DNA from: Microbispora hainanensis
GTDB taxonomy: Bacteria; Actinomycetota; Actinomycetes; Streptosporangiales; Streptosporangiaceae
Assembly: GCF_006874475.1 (NCBI RefSeq)
Contig: NZ_VIRM01000043.1
Span: forward strand, 1-64,000
Length of the DNA stretch: 64,000 nt
Direction: 5' to 3'
Below are positions 19,512 through 28,029 of the stretch, in pieces (position 1 is the stretch's first letter; each line of letters begins with the position of its first letter). The position numbers were made by a program, and so were the translations under genes. The notes under the pieces are model-generated. The model was not told where the DNA came from, searched no databases, and saw only the letters and a list, made by a program, of their open reading frames with translations.

Positions 19512-19550
19512 GTCGGTAAGCCTTACCTAACTTAGGGCAGGTTCACCTTA
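19512..19550 (-). promoter_or_regulatory. Two tandem IdeR/DtxR-type iron boxes upstream of efeU
   Basis: On the minus strand TTAGGTAAGGCTTACC (19515-19530) closely matches the 19-bp DtxR/IdeR palindrome. By eye the 19-base window 19512-19530 agrees at about 15 of 19 positions. A second, weaker 19-base site (TAAGGTGAA-CCTGCCCTAA, 19532-19550) follows immediately. Tandem sites are typical of iron-repressed promoters. The position 16-54 bases before the efeU start fits repression by iron-loaded IdeR. Confidence 0.75.
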
Positions 19551-19920
19551 CCGACAAGGTCCCGAACGCGTGGAGCGGGGTATGCCTTTTGTCACCTTCA
19601 GGGGCGGGTGAGGCGACGCCCTCATCGGGCGGTGGATCGACGAGCGGCGGAGCGATCCGGGCGCCGCCCCGAACGGGCGGTGGATTGACGGGCGTTTAAT
19701 TCGGTGGCGTCCCATCTCCGCTCCCCGTTATCGTGACGGACGTCCTGCCGCCGCACCCTGGAGGGTCACTTGGAGCTCTGAGGTCCCGACACCGCGCTTA
19801 CGGCCGCCATCGGTGGTCCGGCGCAGCGACCTCAGGCAGACCCTCGCCTCGCGGCCCGTGCCCGCGGTGTCTCCACGGTTCGTTCACCATTCCGCCCTTG
19901 GGGATACCCGGAGCCGCTCT
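19551..19920 (+). promoter_or_regulatory. Long leader of the ABC-F gene with attenuator-like structure
   Basis: This 370-base stretch has no normal gene. GGAGGG at 19760-19765 is followed 4 bases later by TTG-GAG-CTC-TGA (19770-19781), a three-codon leader frame. The stop codon lies in CTGAGGTC (19778-19785), which pairs perfectly with GACCTCAG (19828-19835). GACACCGCG (19788-19796) pairs perfectly with CGCGGTGTC (19863-19871). The two stems interlock, so they cannot both form as simple hairpins. Leader-peptide attenuation is known for antibiotic-resistance ABC-F genes, so this is a reasoned but untested call. A near-repeat of about 20 bases (GGGCGGTGGAT-c/t-GACG) also occurs near 19627 and 19676. 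Confidence 0.45.
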
Positions 19921-21504
<1,584 letters not shown>

Positions 21505-21511
21505 CCGCGGC

Positions 21512-21540
21512 TTGACAGCATCCGCTCACCGCCTGACAGT
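21512..21540 (+). promoter_or_regulatory. Promoter giving a leaderless lipoprotein transcript
   Basis: TTGACA (21512-21517), 17-base spacer, GACAGT (21535-21540), then 7 bases to GTG 21548. A perfect -35 and ideal spacing favour transcription starting at the GTG, and no ribosome site is present. Confidence 0.5.
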
Positions 21541-21547
21541 GTTTCGG

Positions 21548-22534
21548 GTGATCACCCCCCGGACCTACTCACGCACCTTCGCACGCACCGTCCAGGCCGG
21601 CGCCGTGCTGGCCGCGTCCGTCACGCTCGCGGCCTGCACGGGATCGCCCGGCGGACCGGGAAAGGCCGCCTCCGGCGAGGAGGAGGCGCCGTCCGCCGCC
21701 ACCACGACGACCGCCGATTCGGGCCCGCCGGCGCTGACGCCGGCGGCGTACCGGGAGGCGCTCGACGCCGCCGGCCGCCCCGCCCGCTCGACGCTCGCCG
21801 CCATCGCCAAGGCACGGACCTTCAAATCGCTTCGCCAGCGCATCGGCCGGGCGGAAAGCGCTCTGGGGTCCGCGCAGGAGCGGCTCGGCGGGCTGCGGCC
21901 TCCCGCGGACGTCGCCGCCGAGCACGCCGACTACGTCGCGGCGCTACGGGGCCTGAACGGCAGGCTCGGCGCGCTGGAAGAGGACGTGTCGTCGCGCGTC
22001 CTGTGCAACGGGACTGCCGTGCTGGCCGGCCTCGGCCGGTCGGGCGAGTTCAAGGACCTCAGGTCTGCCGCGGGCGACCTCGCGAAGGCCGGAGACTACC
22101 CCGTGGTCCGGATCACGCCTCCGGCCCGGCGCACGCGCCGGCTCGGCAACGGCACGATCCTGCTCTCGGCGATCCGGGGCGGCCGGGGCAGCCTGACCGT
22201 GAAGAACGGCGGCACGCAGGACGGCGTGGTGACCCTGGTGCGCGGAGGCCGCAAGGCGGTCAGCTTCTACGTGCGCAAGCGGTCGACCGCCAAGGTCGCG
22301 AACATCAAGGACGGCACCTACCGCGTCTACTTCACCACCGGAGTGGACTACGACCGGGGCGCCCGTGCCTTCACCCGGAACTGCGGCTTCTCGAAGTTCG
22401 ACGACGCGGTGAAGTTCCAGACCGTCTACAGCGGATACAGCGTGAGGTGGAGCGACTGGACGCTCACTCTCGACGCCGTGTTCGGCGGGAACGCCACCAC
22501 GAGCGACGTGGACCCGGACGCCTTCCCCGCGTGA
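21548..22534 (+). CDS. Secreted lipoprotein of unknown function
   Basis: About 328 aa. A signal peptide with lipobox LAAC (VTLAACTG) is followed by a Gly/Ser/Ala-rich tether, a helical middle part (about 75-150) and a C-terminal beta-rich domain (LTVKNGGTQDGVVTLVRGG, YVRKRSTAKV, GTYRVYFTTG). That domain resembles one often seen in uncharacterised actinomycete surface proteins. Starts at TTG 21512, GTG 21539 and GTG 21548 are all in frame. I prefer 21548 because of the promoter spacing. It begins 44 bases after the ABC-F stop and probably has its own promoter. No enzymatic motif is recognised. Confidence 0.8.
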   Translation: MITPRTYSRTFARTVQAGAVLAASVTLAACTGSPGGPGKAASGEEEAPSAATTTTADSGPPALTPAAYREALDAAGRPARSTLAAIAKARTFKSLRQRIGRAESALGSAQERLGGLRPPADVAAEHADYVAALRGLNGRLGALEEDVSSRVLCNGTAVLAGLGRSGEFKDLRSAAGDLAKAGDYPVVRITPPARRTRRLGNGTILLSAIRGGRGSLTVKNGGTQDGVVTLVRGGRKAVSFYVRKRSTAKVANIKDGTYRVYFTTGVDYDRGARAFTRNCGFSKFDDAVKFQTVYSGYSVRWSDWTLTLDAVFGGNATTSDVDPDAFPA

Positions 22535-22594
22535 CCTTTCTCCCCGGCATGACCGGGAGCTTTTCCGGCCCTGCCCGGCACGACCCCGGGCACG

Positions 22595-22633
22595 CCGGAG
22601 GCCGCGGCCCGGGGTTGGGGCCGCGGCCTCCGG
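22595..22633. terminator. Bidirectional terminator-like inverted repeat
   Basis: Perfect 16-bp arms (ccggaggccgcggccc, 22595-22610, and its complement 22618-22633) with a 7-base loop lie between the convergent lipoprotein and zinc-ribbon genes. No T-tail is present, as is common in high-GC actinomycetes. Confidence 0.7.
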
Positions 22634-22652
22634 TGAAGCCTTCAGGATGGGT

Positions 22653-22910
22653 TCAGCTGGAGAACAGCATGCCGACCCAGCTGCCCCGCCGGTGGCCGTA
22701 GTGGCCTCCGTGGTGGCCGCCCCAGGCGGGCCCTCCGTGCGCCGGCGGCGGGGGAGCGTAGTGCTGCTGGGCCCACTGGGCCTCCATCCGGCTCAGCGTC
22801 TCCAGCTCGCCGTAGTCCAGGAAGATCCCGCGGCAGTTGTCGCACTGCTCGATGTGGACGCCGTTGCGGTCCAGCGTCCGCATCCGGCCACGGCACTTGG
22901 GGCACTCCAT
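22653..22910 (-). CDS. Small TFIIB-type zinc-ribbon protein
   Basis: An 85 aa protein with a C4 zinc ribbon: MECPKC at the N-terminus and CDNCRG about 20 residues later, the pattern of zf-TFIIB domain proteins. The C-terminal half is rich in Pro, Gly, His and Tyr, possibly metal-binding or disordered. Function unknown. It follows the APH-like gene by 18 bases on the same strand and is probably cotranscribed with it. The ATG at 22908-22910 is the only sensible start. Confidence 0.82.
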   Translation of the reverse strand: MECPKCRGRMRTLDRNGVHIEQCDNCRGIFLDYGELETLSRMEAQWAQQHYAPPPPAHGGPAWGGHHGGHYGHRRGSWVGMLFSS

Positions 22911-22928
22911 GTGACGAACTCTCCTCGA

Positions 22929-23783
22929 TCAGGTCTCGGCCTCCACGGCCGCGACGATCCTCTTGCAGGCGGACACCAGTGCCTCGGCGGCGTCGTCGGG
23001 AGGTTCCCCCGCCCGCGCCGCCGTTGCCACCGCCGTCGCCGCCAGTTGGACGGTCAACGCCCGGGCCGGCGCGTCGAGTTCCCGCCACGGGTCGTCCGCG
23101 GAGACGGCGGTCCCGCCCGCCGCCAAGTAGGCGGTCAGGAAACGCTCCCACTCGTACGGGCCGAGCAGGCCGGCGGCGTACCACGCGGCCGGGCGCGCCA
23201 GGTCCCACGCGGGGTCGCCCGGGCCCAGGTCGTCGGGGTCGATGAGCAGCCACGCGCCGTCGTGCCGGACGATCTGGCCGAGGTGCCAGTCGCCGTGCGT
23301 CAGCGCGCCGCCCTCCCGCACCGGCGGCAGCGTCGCGTACGCCGCGCGGATGGGCGCCGCGACCGGGTCGGGCACGCCCGCCGCCGCCAGGTCTGCCATG
23401 GCCCTGGGCAGCCGCGACGGTCCCCCGGCGGGAGGCAGCCCCGGAGGCGCCGGCCGGGAGTGCAGCAGGGCGAGCAGCCGGCCGCCCTCCTCCCACGGGG
23501 TGCTCCCGGCGTCCACGTCGGCGATGGTGAGCGGCTCGCCTGCGGGCCAGATCGTGACGAGCCTGCCGTCCAGCCGTTCGAGGCCGAGCGGGGCCAGCAT
23601 GACGCCCGGCAGGTTCGCGGCGGCGTCGAGGCGGGCGCGCAGGGCGCGTTCGTCGGTGCCGGGGGGATGTGCCTTGACGACGACGTCGCCGGCCCTGACC
23701 ACGAGCACGCGGGTCTGCTTGAGCACCGACACCGGCCCGTCGCGGCGCGCCAGCCGCGCCAGTTCCTCGATCACGGGGGACAC
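22929..23783 (-). CDS. Aminoglycoside-phosphotransferase-family kinase
   Basis: A 284 aa small-molecule kinase fold. The APH catalytic loop appears as LTHGDWHLGQI (Asp and His of HGDxHxxN/Q), and the metal-binding segment as LLIDPDDLGPGDPAWDLA. Length fits the APH family. Members phosphorylate aminoglycosides, macrolides, homoserine, choline or other alcohols, so resistance should not be assumed. GTG 23783 is the start. It diverges from the LLM oxidoreductase with only 14 bases between starts, so the promoters must overlap the other gene or both transcripts must be nearly leaderless. Confidence 0.82.
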   Translation of the reverse strand: MSPVIEELARLARRDGPVSVLKQTRVLVVRAGDVVVKAHPPGTDERALRARLDAAANLPGVMLAPLGLERLDGRLVTIWPAGEPLTIADVDAGSTPWEEGGRLLALLHSRPAPPGLPPAGGPSRLPRAMADLAAAGVPDPVAAPIRAAYATLPPVREGGALTHGDWHLGQIVRHDGAWLLIDPDDLGPGDPAWDLARPAAWYAAGLLGPYEWERFLTAYLAAGGTAVSADDPWRELDAPARALTVQLAATAVATAARAGEPPDDAAEALVSACKRIVAAVEAET

Positions 23784-23797
23784 CCTAGGGTGTCGCC

Positions 23798-24691
23798 ATG
23801 AAGGTTGGTTTCGGTGTGCCGGTGTCGGGCTCGTGGGCGACCCCGGAGAACATGAGGCGGATCGCGCGCCGCGCGGACGAGCTCGGCTACCACGGGGTGT
23901 GGACGTTCCAGCGGTTGCTCTATCCCGTCGGCAACCCGATGGGTCCGGTCTACCGGAGCGTGCACGACCCCGTCGTCACGCTGGCGTATCTGGCGGGCGT
24001 CACCGAGCGGGTGCGGCTCGGGGTGGCCGTGCTCAACCTGCCGTTCGTCTCTCCGGTGCTGATGGCCAAGCAGCTCGCCTCTCTCCAGGAGGTGTCGGGC
24101 GGCAGGCTCGACGTGGGCCTGGGGCTCGGCTGGCTGCCCGAGGAGTTCGCCGCCTCCGGCGTGCCGATGGAACGGCGGGGCAGGCGCGGCGAGGAGTACG
24201 TCGGCCTGCTGCGGCGGCTGTGGACCGAGGACGTCGTCGAGCACAAGGGCGAGTTCTACGAGGTCCCGCGCTCCCACCAGGACCCCAAGCCGGCCACGCC
24301 GCCGCCGGTGATGCTCGGCGGCACGGCCCGGGTCGCGCTGGAGCGGGCCGGGCGGATCGCCGACGGCTGGATCAGCTCCAGCCGCGCCGATCTGGACACC
24401 ATCGACCAGCAGATCGCCATCGTGAAGGAGGCCGCTCGGCAGGCGGGCCGCGACCCCGGCGCCCTGCGGTTCATCGTCCGCGGCGTCACCCGTGTCCGCC
24501 CGTCCGAGGAGGGCCCGCTGACCGGGTCGTACGACAAGATCCGGCGGGACGTCGAGGCGCTCGCGGACAAGGGCGTGACCGAGGTCTTCCACGACCTCAA
24601 CTTCGACCCCGAGATCGGCAACCCCGAGGCCGACCCCCGCGAATCCATGCGACGCGCCGAAGAGGCCCTCGAAGCTCTCGCCCCCCGCTGA
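23798..24691 (+). CDS. LLM-class F420-dependent oxidoreductase
   Basis: A 297 aa luciferase-like TIM-barrel protein. It begins with MKVGFGVPVSGSWATPENMRRIARRADELGYHGVW and has the typical RVRLGVAVLNLPFVSPVLMAKQLASLQEVSGGRLDVGLGLGW core. This subgroup usually binds coenzyme F420 (or FMN) and reduces or oxidises small organic molecules. Substrate unknown. The last 95 bases overlap the 3' end of the DedA gene on the other strand, an unusually long convergent overlap. ATG 23798 is the natural start. Confidence 0.88.
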   Translation: MKVGFGVPVSGSWATPENMRRIARRADELGYHGVWTFQRLLYPVGNPMGPVYRSVHDPVVTLAYLAGVTERVRLGVAVLNLPFVSPVLMAKQLASLQEVSGGRLDVGLGLGWLPEEFAASGVPMERRGRRGEEYVGLLRRLWTEDVVEHKGEFYEVPRSHQDPKPATPPPVMLGGTARVALERAGRIADGWISSSRADLDTIDQQIAIVKEAARQAGRDPGALRFIVRGVTRVRPSEEGPLTGSYDKIRRDVEALADKGVTEVFHDLNFDPEIGNPEADPRESMRRAEEALEALAPR

Positions 24692-25265
24692 GCTCCGAGA
24701 CCGCCAGGGACACGACGAGGACGAGCCCCACGGCGAGCGGCCCGGCGACGGCCAGGTGGGCGGTGATCGCGTCCGCGAGGTCGGGGACGAACCGGCTGAG
24801 AGTCACCAGGGTCGCCGCCCACGCCGCCGCCGTGGGCACGCTGACGCGGGCGAAGTCCGCGTACGGCACGCCCGCCCAGCCCGTGAGCCTCGGGACGAGG
24901 GTGCGGGCGGCGCCGAGCCACTGACCGCCCGCGACGGCCCAGGCGCCTCGCCTCGCCACCATGCGGCGGGCCCGCGCCCACGCGGCGGGCGCGAACCGGC
25001 CCGCCAGGGGGTGGACGGAGGCGGCGCCCTCGCGTCTGCGGCCCTGGGCGTACGACAGCTGCGGGCCGGCGACGGCGGCCGCCACGGCCACGGCGAGCGT
25101 CCCGGCGAACGGCAGCACGTCGAGGCGGCTGAGAAAGCCGAGGGCCACCAGCACGCTCGTCCCCGGCAGCGCCACTCCGGCGAGCGTGCCGGCCTCGGCG
25201 ACGATCAGGATCGCGGCGACCGCGAGCACGAGGGGAGCGGGAAGCCGGCCGAGCAGGTCAGCCAC
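24597..25265 (-). CDS. DedA/VTT-family membrane protein
   Basis: A 222 aa protein with four to five hydrophobic segments. An N-terminal reentrant-like region (VAEAGTLAGVALPGTSVLVALGFLS) carries the glycine/proline pattern of DedA proteins, and GQWLGAARTLVPRLTGWAGVPYADF corresponds to the conserved F/Y-x-R-x-x-P region. DedA proteins act as lipid scramblases/flippases and in membrane homeostasis. The GTG start overlaps the methyltransferase stop by 8 bases. The final 30 Arg/Gly-rich residues are encoded across the convergent overlap with the LLM gene and look like read-through sequence. Confidence 0.78.
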   Translation of the reverse strand: MADLLGRLPAPLVLAVAAILIVAEAGTLAGVALPGTSVLVALGFLSRLDVLPFAGTLAVAVAAAVAGPQLSYAQGRRREGAASVHPLAGRFAPAAWARARRMVARRGAWAVAGGQWLGAARTLVPRLTGWAGVPYADFARVSVPTAAAWAATLVTLSRFVPDLADAITAHLAVAGPLAVGLVLVVSLAVSELSGGRELRGPLRRVAWIRGGRPRGCRSRGRS

Positions 25266-25908
25266 GGTGCACCGGTCTCCGGCACACGTATGCCAGGCCG
25301 GGCGGCATGTTGCGCCAGACCGGCCCGGTCGTGAGCACCTCGTCGAAGGCGGCGCGCAGGCGCCGCCGGAACCGCCGCGCGCGTGCCAGCGGCACCGCGG
25401 GCAGATAGGTCACCGTCGTGAACGCCCCCGTCGGGCGCAGCACCCGCCCGACCTCCCCGAGGATCGCCTCCTGGGCGTCCTCGGGGAAGAGCGTCCACGG
25501 CAGCGTGCTGATCACGGCGTCGACCCGAGACACTCCCCGTTCGTCCAGCAGCGCGCCGAGGCGGGCCGCGTCGCCCTGGAGCACGTCCAGCCAGGGCCGG
25601 GCGCGGCGCAGGTGCGCCACCATCCCCGGGTCGATCTCGACGGCGAGCTGGCGGGAGCCGGGCGCGAGCCGTTCCCTGATGGCCTCGCTGATCGCGCCGG
25701 TGCCCGGCCCGAGCTCCACGACCACGGCGGGACCGGTCGTCGGGACGACGGCGGTGAGGGCCCGCGCGAGCGAGCGCGAGCTCGGGGCCACGGCGCCCAC
25801 GACGCCCTGCCGGCGCAGCGCCACGCCCGCGAACGCCCTCAGGTCGGAGACCTGCTGGACTGTCTCGTTCATGCGGCCCATCAGACCGGTCTCGTTCATG
25901 CGGCCCAT
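25258..25908 (-). CDS. Class I SAM-dependent methyltransferase (phospholipid/PmtA-like)
   Basis: About 216 aa. The SAM-binding motif I is VVVELGPGTGAISEAI, motif II has AVEIDPGMV, and a STLPWTLF segment occupies the NPPF-like motif IV position. This combination resembles bacterial phospholipid N-methyltransferases and the KsgA-related group. A 27-base perfect tandem duplication (25862-25915) spans the start region, giving the reading MGRMNETGLMGRMNET. ATGs at 25908, 25899, 25881 and 25872 are all possible, and none has a clear ribosome site. The original start is probably the innermost MNETVQQ. It is coupled to the DedA gene by an 8-base overlap, which suggests a shared membrane-lipid role. 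Confidence 0.8.
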   Translation of the reverse strand: MGRMNETGLMGRMNETVQQVSDLRAFAGVALRRQGVVGAVAPSSRSLARALTAVVPTTGPAVVVELGPGTGAISEAIRERLAPGSRQLAVEIDPGMVAHLRRARPWLDVLQGDAARLGALLDERGVSRVDAVISTLPWTLFPEDAQEAILGEVGRVLRPTGAFTTVTYLPAVPLARARRFRRRLRAAFDEVLTTGPVWRNMPPGLAYVCRRPVHRG

Positions 25909-25915
25909 CAGACCG
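25862..25915. repeat. Perfect 27-base tandem duplication across the methyltransferase start
   Basis: Two identical in-frame 27-base copies (25862-25888 and 25889-25915). Each carries two ATG codons on the minus strand and encodes MNETGLMGR-type sequence. Confidence 0.95.
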
Positions 25916-25944
25916 GTGCCGGGCCCGGGCCCGCCAGCCGTCCC

Positions 25945-25990
25945 GGCCCCCCTGCGGGGGTATGGCCGGCCCTACCTCCGCAGGGGGGCC
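25945..25990. repeat. 46-base near-perfect palindrome between divergent genes
   Basis: Left half 25945-25967 and right half 25968-25990 are complementary at 21 of 23 positions. The outer 13 bases (ggcccccctgcgg) are perfect and the centre is GGCCGGCC. It lies between the divergent methyltransferase and histidine-kinase genes, ending 8 bases before the kinase -35 box, so it cannot be a terminator for either. An operator or cruciform is possible. Confidence 0.85.
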
Positions 25991-25998
25991 TGGCCGTC

Positions 25999-26027
25999 TT
26001 CGACCGGGCCCGGACGGCCTCTAGGGT
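25999..26027 (+). promoter_or_regulatory. Promoter of the two-component pair
   Basis: TTCGAC (25999-26004), 17-base spacer, TAGGGT (26022-26027), then 7 bases to GTG 26035. The spacing fits a sigma-A-type promoter with a leaderless transcript. Confidence 0.5.
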
Positions 26028-26034
26028 GGGTCGG

Positions 26035-27300
26035 GTGCGCCTCAACGGCCCGTGGCAGGTCCTCGCACGCAAGGACCTGCCGGCGACCTCGCTGCCCTGG
26101 CGCGCCCTCGCCTACCTGGTGACGGGCGCGGTCGTGGGCGTGGTCGTGCTGGCGTCGCTGGTCGTCTCGCTGACCGCCGGGGCGGTGCTCACCGTTCTCC
26201 TGGTGGGCGTGCCGCTGCTGGCGCTCCCGGTGGTCGCCGCCGTGCCGCTGGGCGCGCTCGAACGCCGGCGGCTGCGGATCCTGGACGCCGAGCCCGCGCC
26301 GAGCCCCCACCGCCCCGCGCCCCCCGGCCCGCGCGGATGGCTCGCGACGCGCCTGCGCGAGCAGGCGACGTGGAGGGCACTCGCCTACGCGGGCCTGCTG
26401 GCCGTCGTGCTCGGCCCGGTCGAGCTGATCGCCGTGACGTACGGCCTGCTTGTGCCGCTCGTGATGATCTGCGCCCCGATCAGCGTGGCGGAGGCGGGGC
26501 CCATCGTGCTGCTGAAGTTCTGGCCGCTCGACTCGCTCGTCGAGGCGTTCGCCGCCGCGCTCCTCGGGGTCGCGGTGCTCGTTCTGGCGGCGTACCCGAT
26601 CACCGCCCTCGCCACCGCGCACGCCCTGCTGGCCCGGCTGCTGCTCACGTCGGAGAAGGGCGAGCCGGGCGAGCGGCTCGCCGAGCTGACCCGCTCCCGG
26701 AGCCGCCTGGTCGAGGCGTTCGAGGTCGAGCGGCGGCGCATCGAACGCGACCTGCACGACGGCGCGCAGCAGCGGCTGGTCGCGCTGACCATGACGCTCG
26801 GCCTGGCCAAGGTCTCCACGGGGGAGGAAGCGTCCGGGCTCGTGGCCAGGGCGCACGAGGAGGCGAAGCTCGCCCTCGCGGAGATCCGCGACCTCATCCG
26901 CGGCATCCATCCCCGCATCCTCGCCGATCGCGGGCTGCCCGCCGCGGTCGCGGAACTGGCCGACCGGTCGCCCGTCCCGGTCGAGGTCGACGTTGACGTG
27001 CCCCGCCTGCCGGGGCCGGTGGAGTCGGTCGCCTACTTCGTCGTCAGCGAGGGCCTGGCCAACGTGGCCAAGCACAGCGGAGCCGAGCGGGCCTCGGTGC
27101 GGGGCCGGCTCGGCGACGGGCTGCTCACCGTCGAGATCCGGGACGACGGCGTGGGCGGCGCGGACGTGACCGCCGGCACCGGGCTCGCCGGGCTCGCCGA
27201 CCGCGTCTCGGCGTTCGAGGGCAGACTGATGCTGTCGAGCCCGCCGGGCGGCCCCACCCTGCTGCGCGCGGAGATCGAATGTCTGCCGGCCCTTCCCTGA
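26035..27300 (+). CDS. NarL-type sensor histidine kinase
   Basis: A 421 aa membrane sensor kinase. The N-terminal half holds four to five hydrophobic helices (about 20-80 and 115-215) of the sensor type common in actinomycete HisKA_3 kinases. The dimerisation/phosphoacceptor helix has His241 in IERDLHDGAQQRLVALTM. The ATPase domain follows, with VSEGLANVAKHSGAERA (N box) and RDDGVGGAD (G1). GTG 26035 is chosen from promoter spacing. The gene overlaps the response-regulator gene by 22 bases. Signal unknown. The compact sensor with no large external loop suggests sensing of envelope or membrane state. Confidence 0.9.
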   Translation: MRLNGPWQVLARKDLPATSLPWRALAYLVTGAVVGVVVLASLVVSLTAGAVLTVLLVGVPLLALPVVAAVPLGALERRRLRILDAEPAPSPHRPAPPGPRGWLATRLREQATWRALAYAGLLAVVLGPVELIAVTYGLLVPLVMICAPISVAEAGPIVLLKFWPLDSLVEAFAAALLGVAVLVLAAYPITALATAHALLARLLLTSEKGEPGERLAELTRSRSRLVEAFEVERRRIERDLHDGAQQRLVALTMTLGLAKVSTGEEASGLVARAHEEAKLALAEIRDLIRGIHPRILADRGLPAAVAELADRSPVPVEVDVDVPRLPGPVESVAYFVVSEGLANVAKHSGAERASVRGRLGDGLLTVEIRDDGVGGADVTAGTGLAGLADRVSAFEGRLMLSSPPGGPTLLRAEIECLPALP

Positions 27301-27938
27301 CCGTCGTCGTCGCCGAGGACGGCGTGCTGCTCCGCGAGGGACTGGCCACGCTGCTGGCCAGGTTCGGCCACCGGGTGGCCGCCACCGCGGGCGACGCCGA
27401 GGGGCTGGTGAAAGCGGTGGAGGAGCACGCCCCCGACATCGTCGTCACCGACGTGCGGATGCCGCCCGGCTTCTCCGACGAGGGACTGCGGGCCGCCGTG
27501 GCGTTGCGCGCGGCGCACCCCGGCCTCGCCGTCCTGGTGCTGAGCCAGTACGTCGAGCAGACCTACGCGGCCGAACTGCTCGACTCCGGGGACGGCACCG
27601 GCGTGGGATACCTCCTCAAGGACCGGATCGGGGAGGTCGAGGAGTTCGTGGACGCCCTGACCACCGTCGCCGGCGGGGGGACGGTCGTGGACCCGGAGGT
27701 CGTGCGTCAGCTCCTGCGCCGCCGCCGCGACCCGCTGCGGCGGCTCACCCCCAGGGAGAGCGAGGTCCTCGCCCTGATGGCCGAGGGCAGGTCGAACGCC
27801 GCGATCGCCCGCGCGCTGGCGGTGTCGGAGGCCGTCGTCGGCAAGCACATCGGGAACATCCTCGCCAAGCTCGACCTGCCTCCCGACGAGGACGCCCATC
27901 GCCGTGTCCTCGCCGTCGTCACGTTCCTGCGCGGCTGA
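27279..27938 (+). CDS. LuxR/NarL-family response regulator
   Basis: A 219 aa two-domain regulator. The receiver has an AED acidic pocket, phospho-acceptor Asp58 in DIVVTDVRMPP, and a conserved Lys in LLKDRIGEVEEFV. The C-terminal LuxR-type helix-turn-helix runs from LTPRESEVLALMAEGRSN to GKHIGNILAKLDL. It is the partner of the preceding kinase, with genes overlapping by 22 bases. Targets are unknown. The nearby palindrome 25945-25990 is a candidate for self-regulation. Confidence 0.94.
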   Translation: MSAGPSLTVVVAEDGVLLREGLATLLARFGHRVAATAGDAEGLVKAVEEHAPDIVVTDVRMPPGFSDEGLRAAVALRAAHPGLAVLVLSQYVEQTYAAELLDSGDGTGVGYLLKDRIGEVEEFVDALTTVAGGGTVVDPEVVRQLLRRRRDPLRRLTPRESEVLALMAEGRSNAAIARALAVSEAVVGKHIGNILAKLDLPPDEDAHRRVLAVVTFLRG

Positions 27939-28029
27939 GGGGTGTCGGGCCGATCTGTCGGGTAGGGCGGAAGATGGAAATAAAGGGCTATATGTCCGAT
28001 TCTTTCGATCGGCAGTGGATGAGGCTCCC

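Noticed and set aside
22929-23783. Calling the APH-family gene an aminoglycoside-resistance gene
   Set aside because: Only generic kinase motifs are visible, and many family members act on unrelated metabolites.
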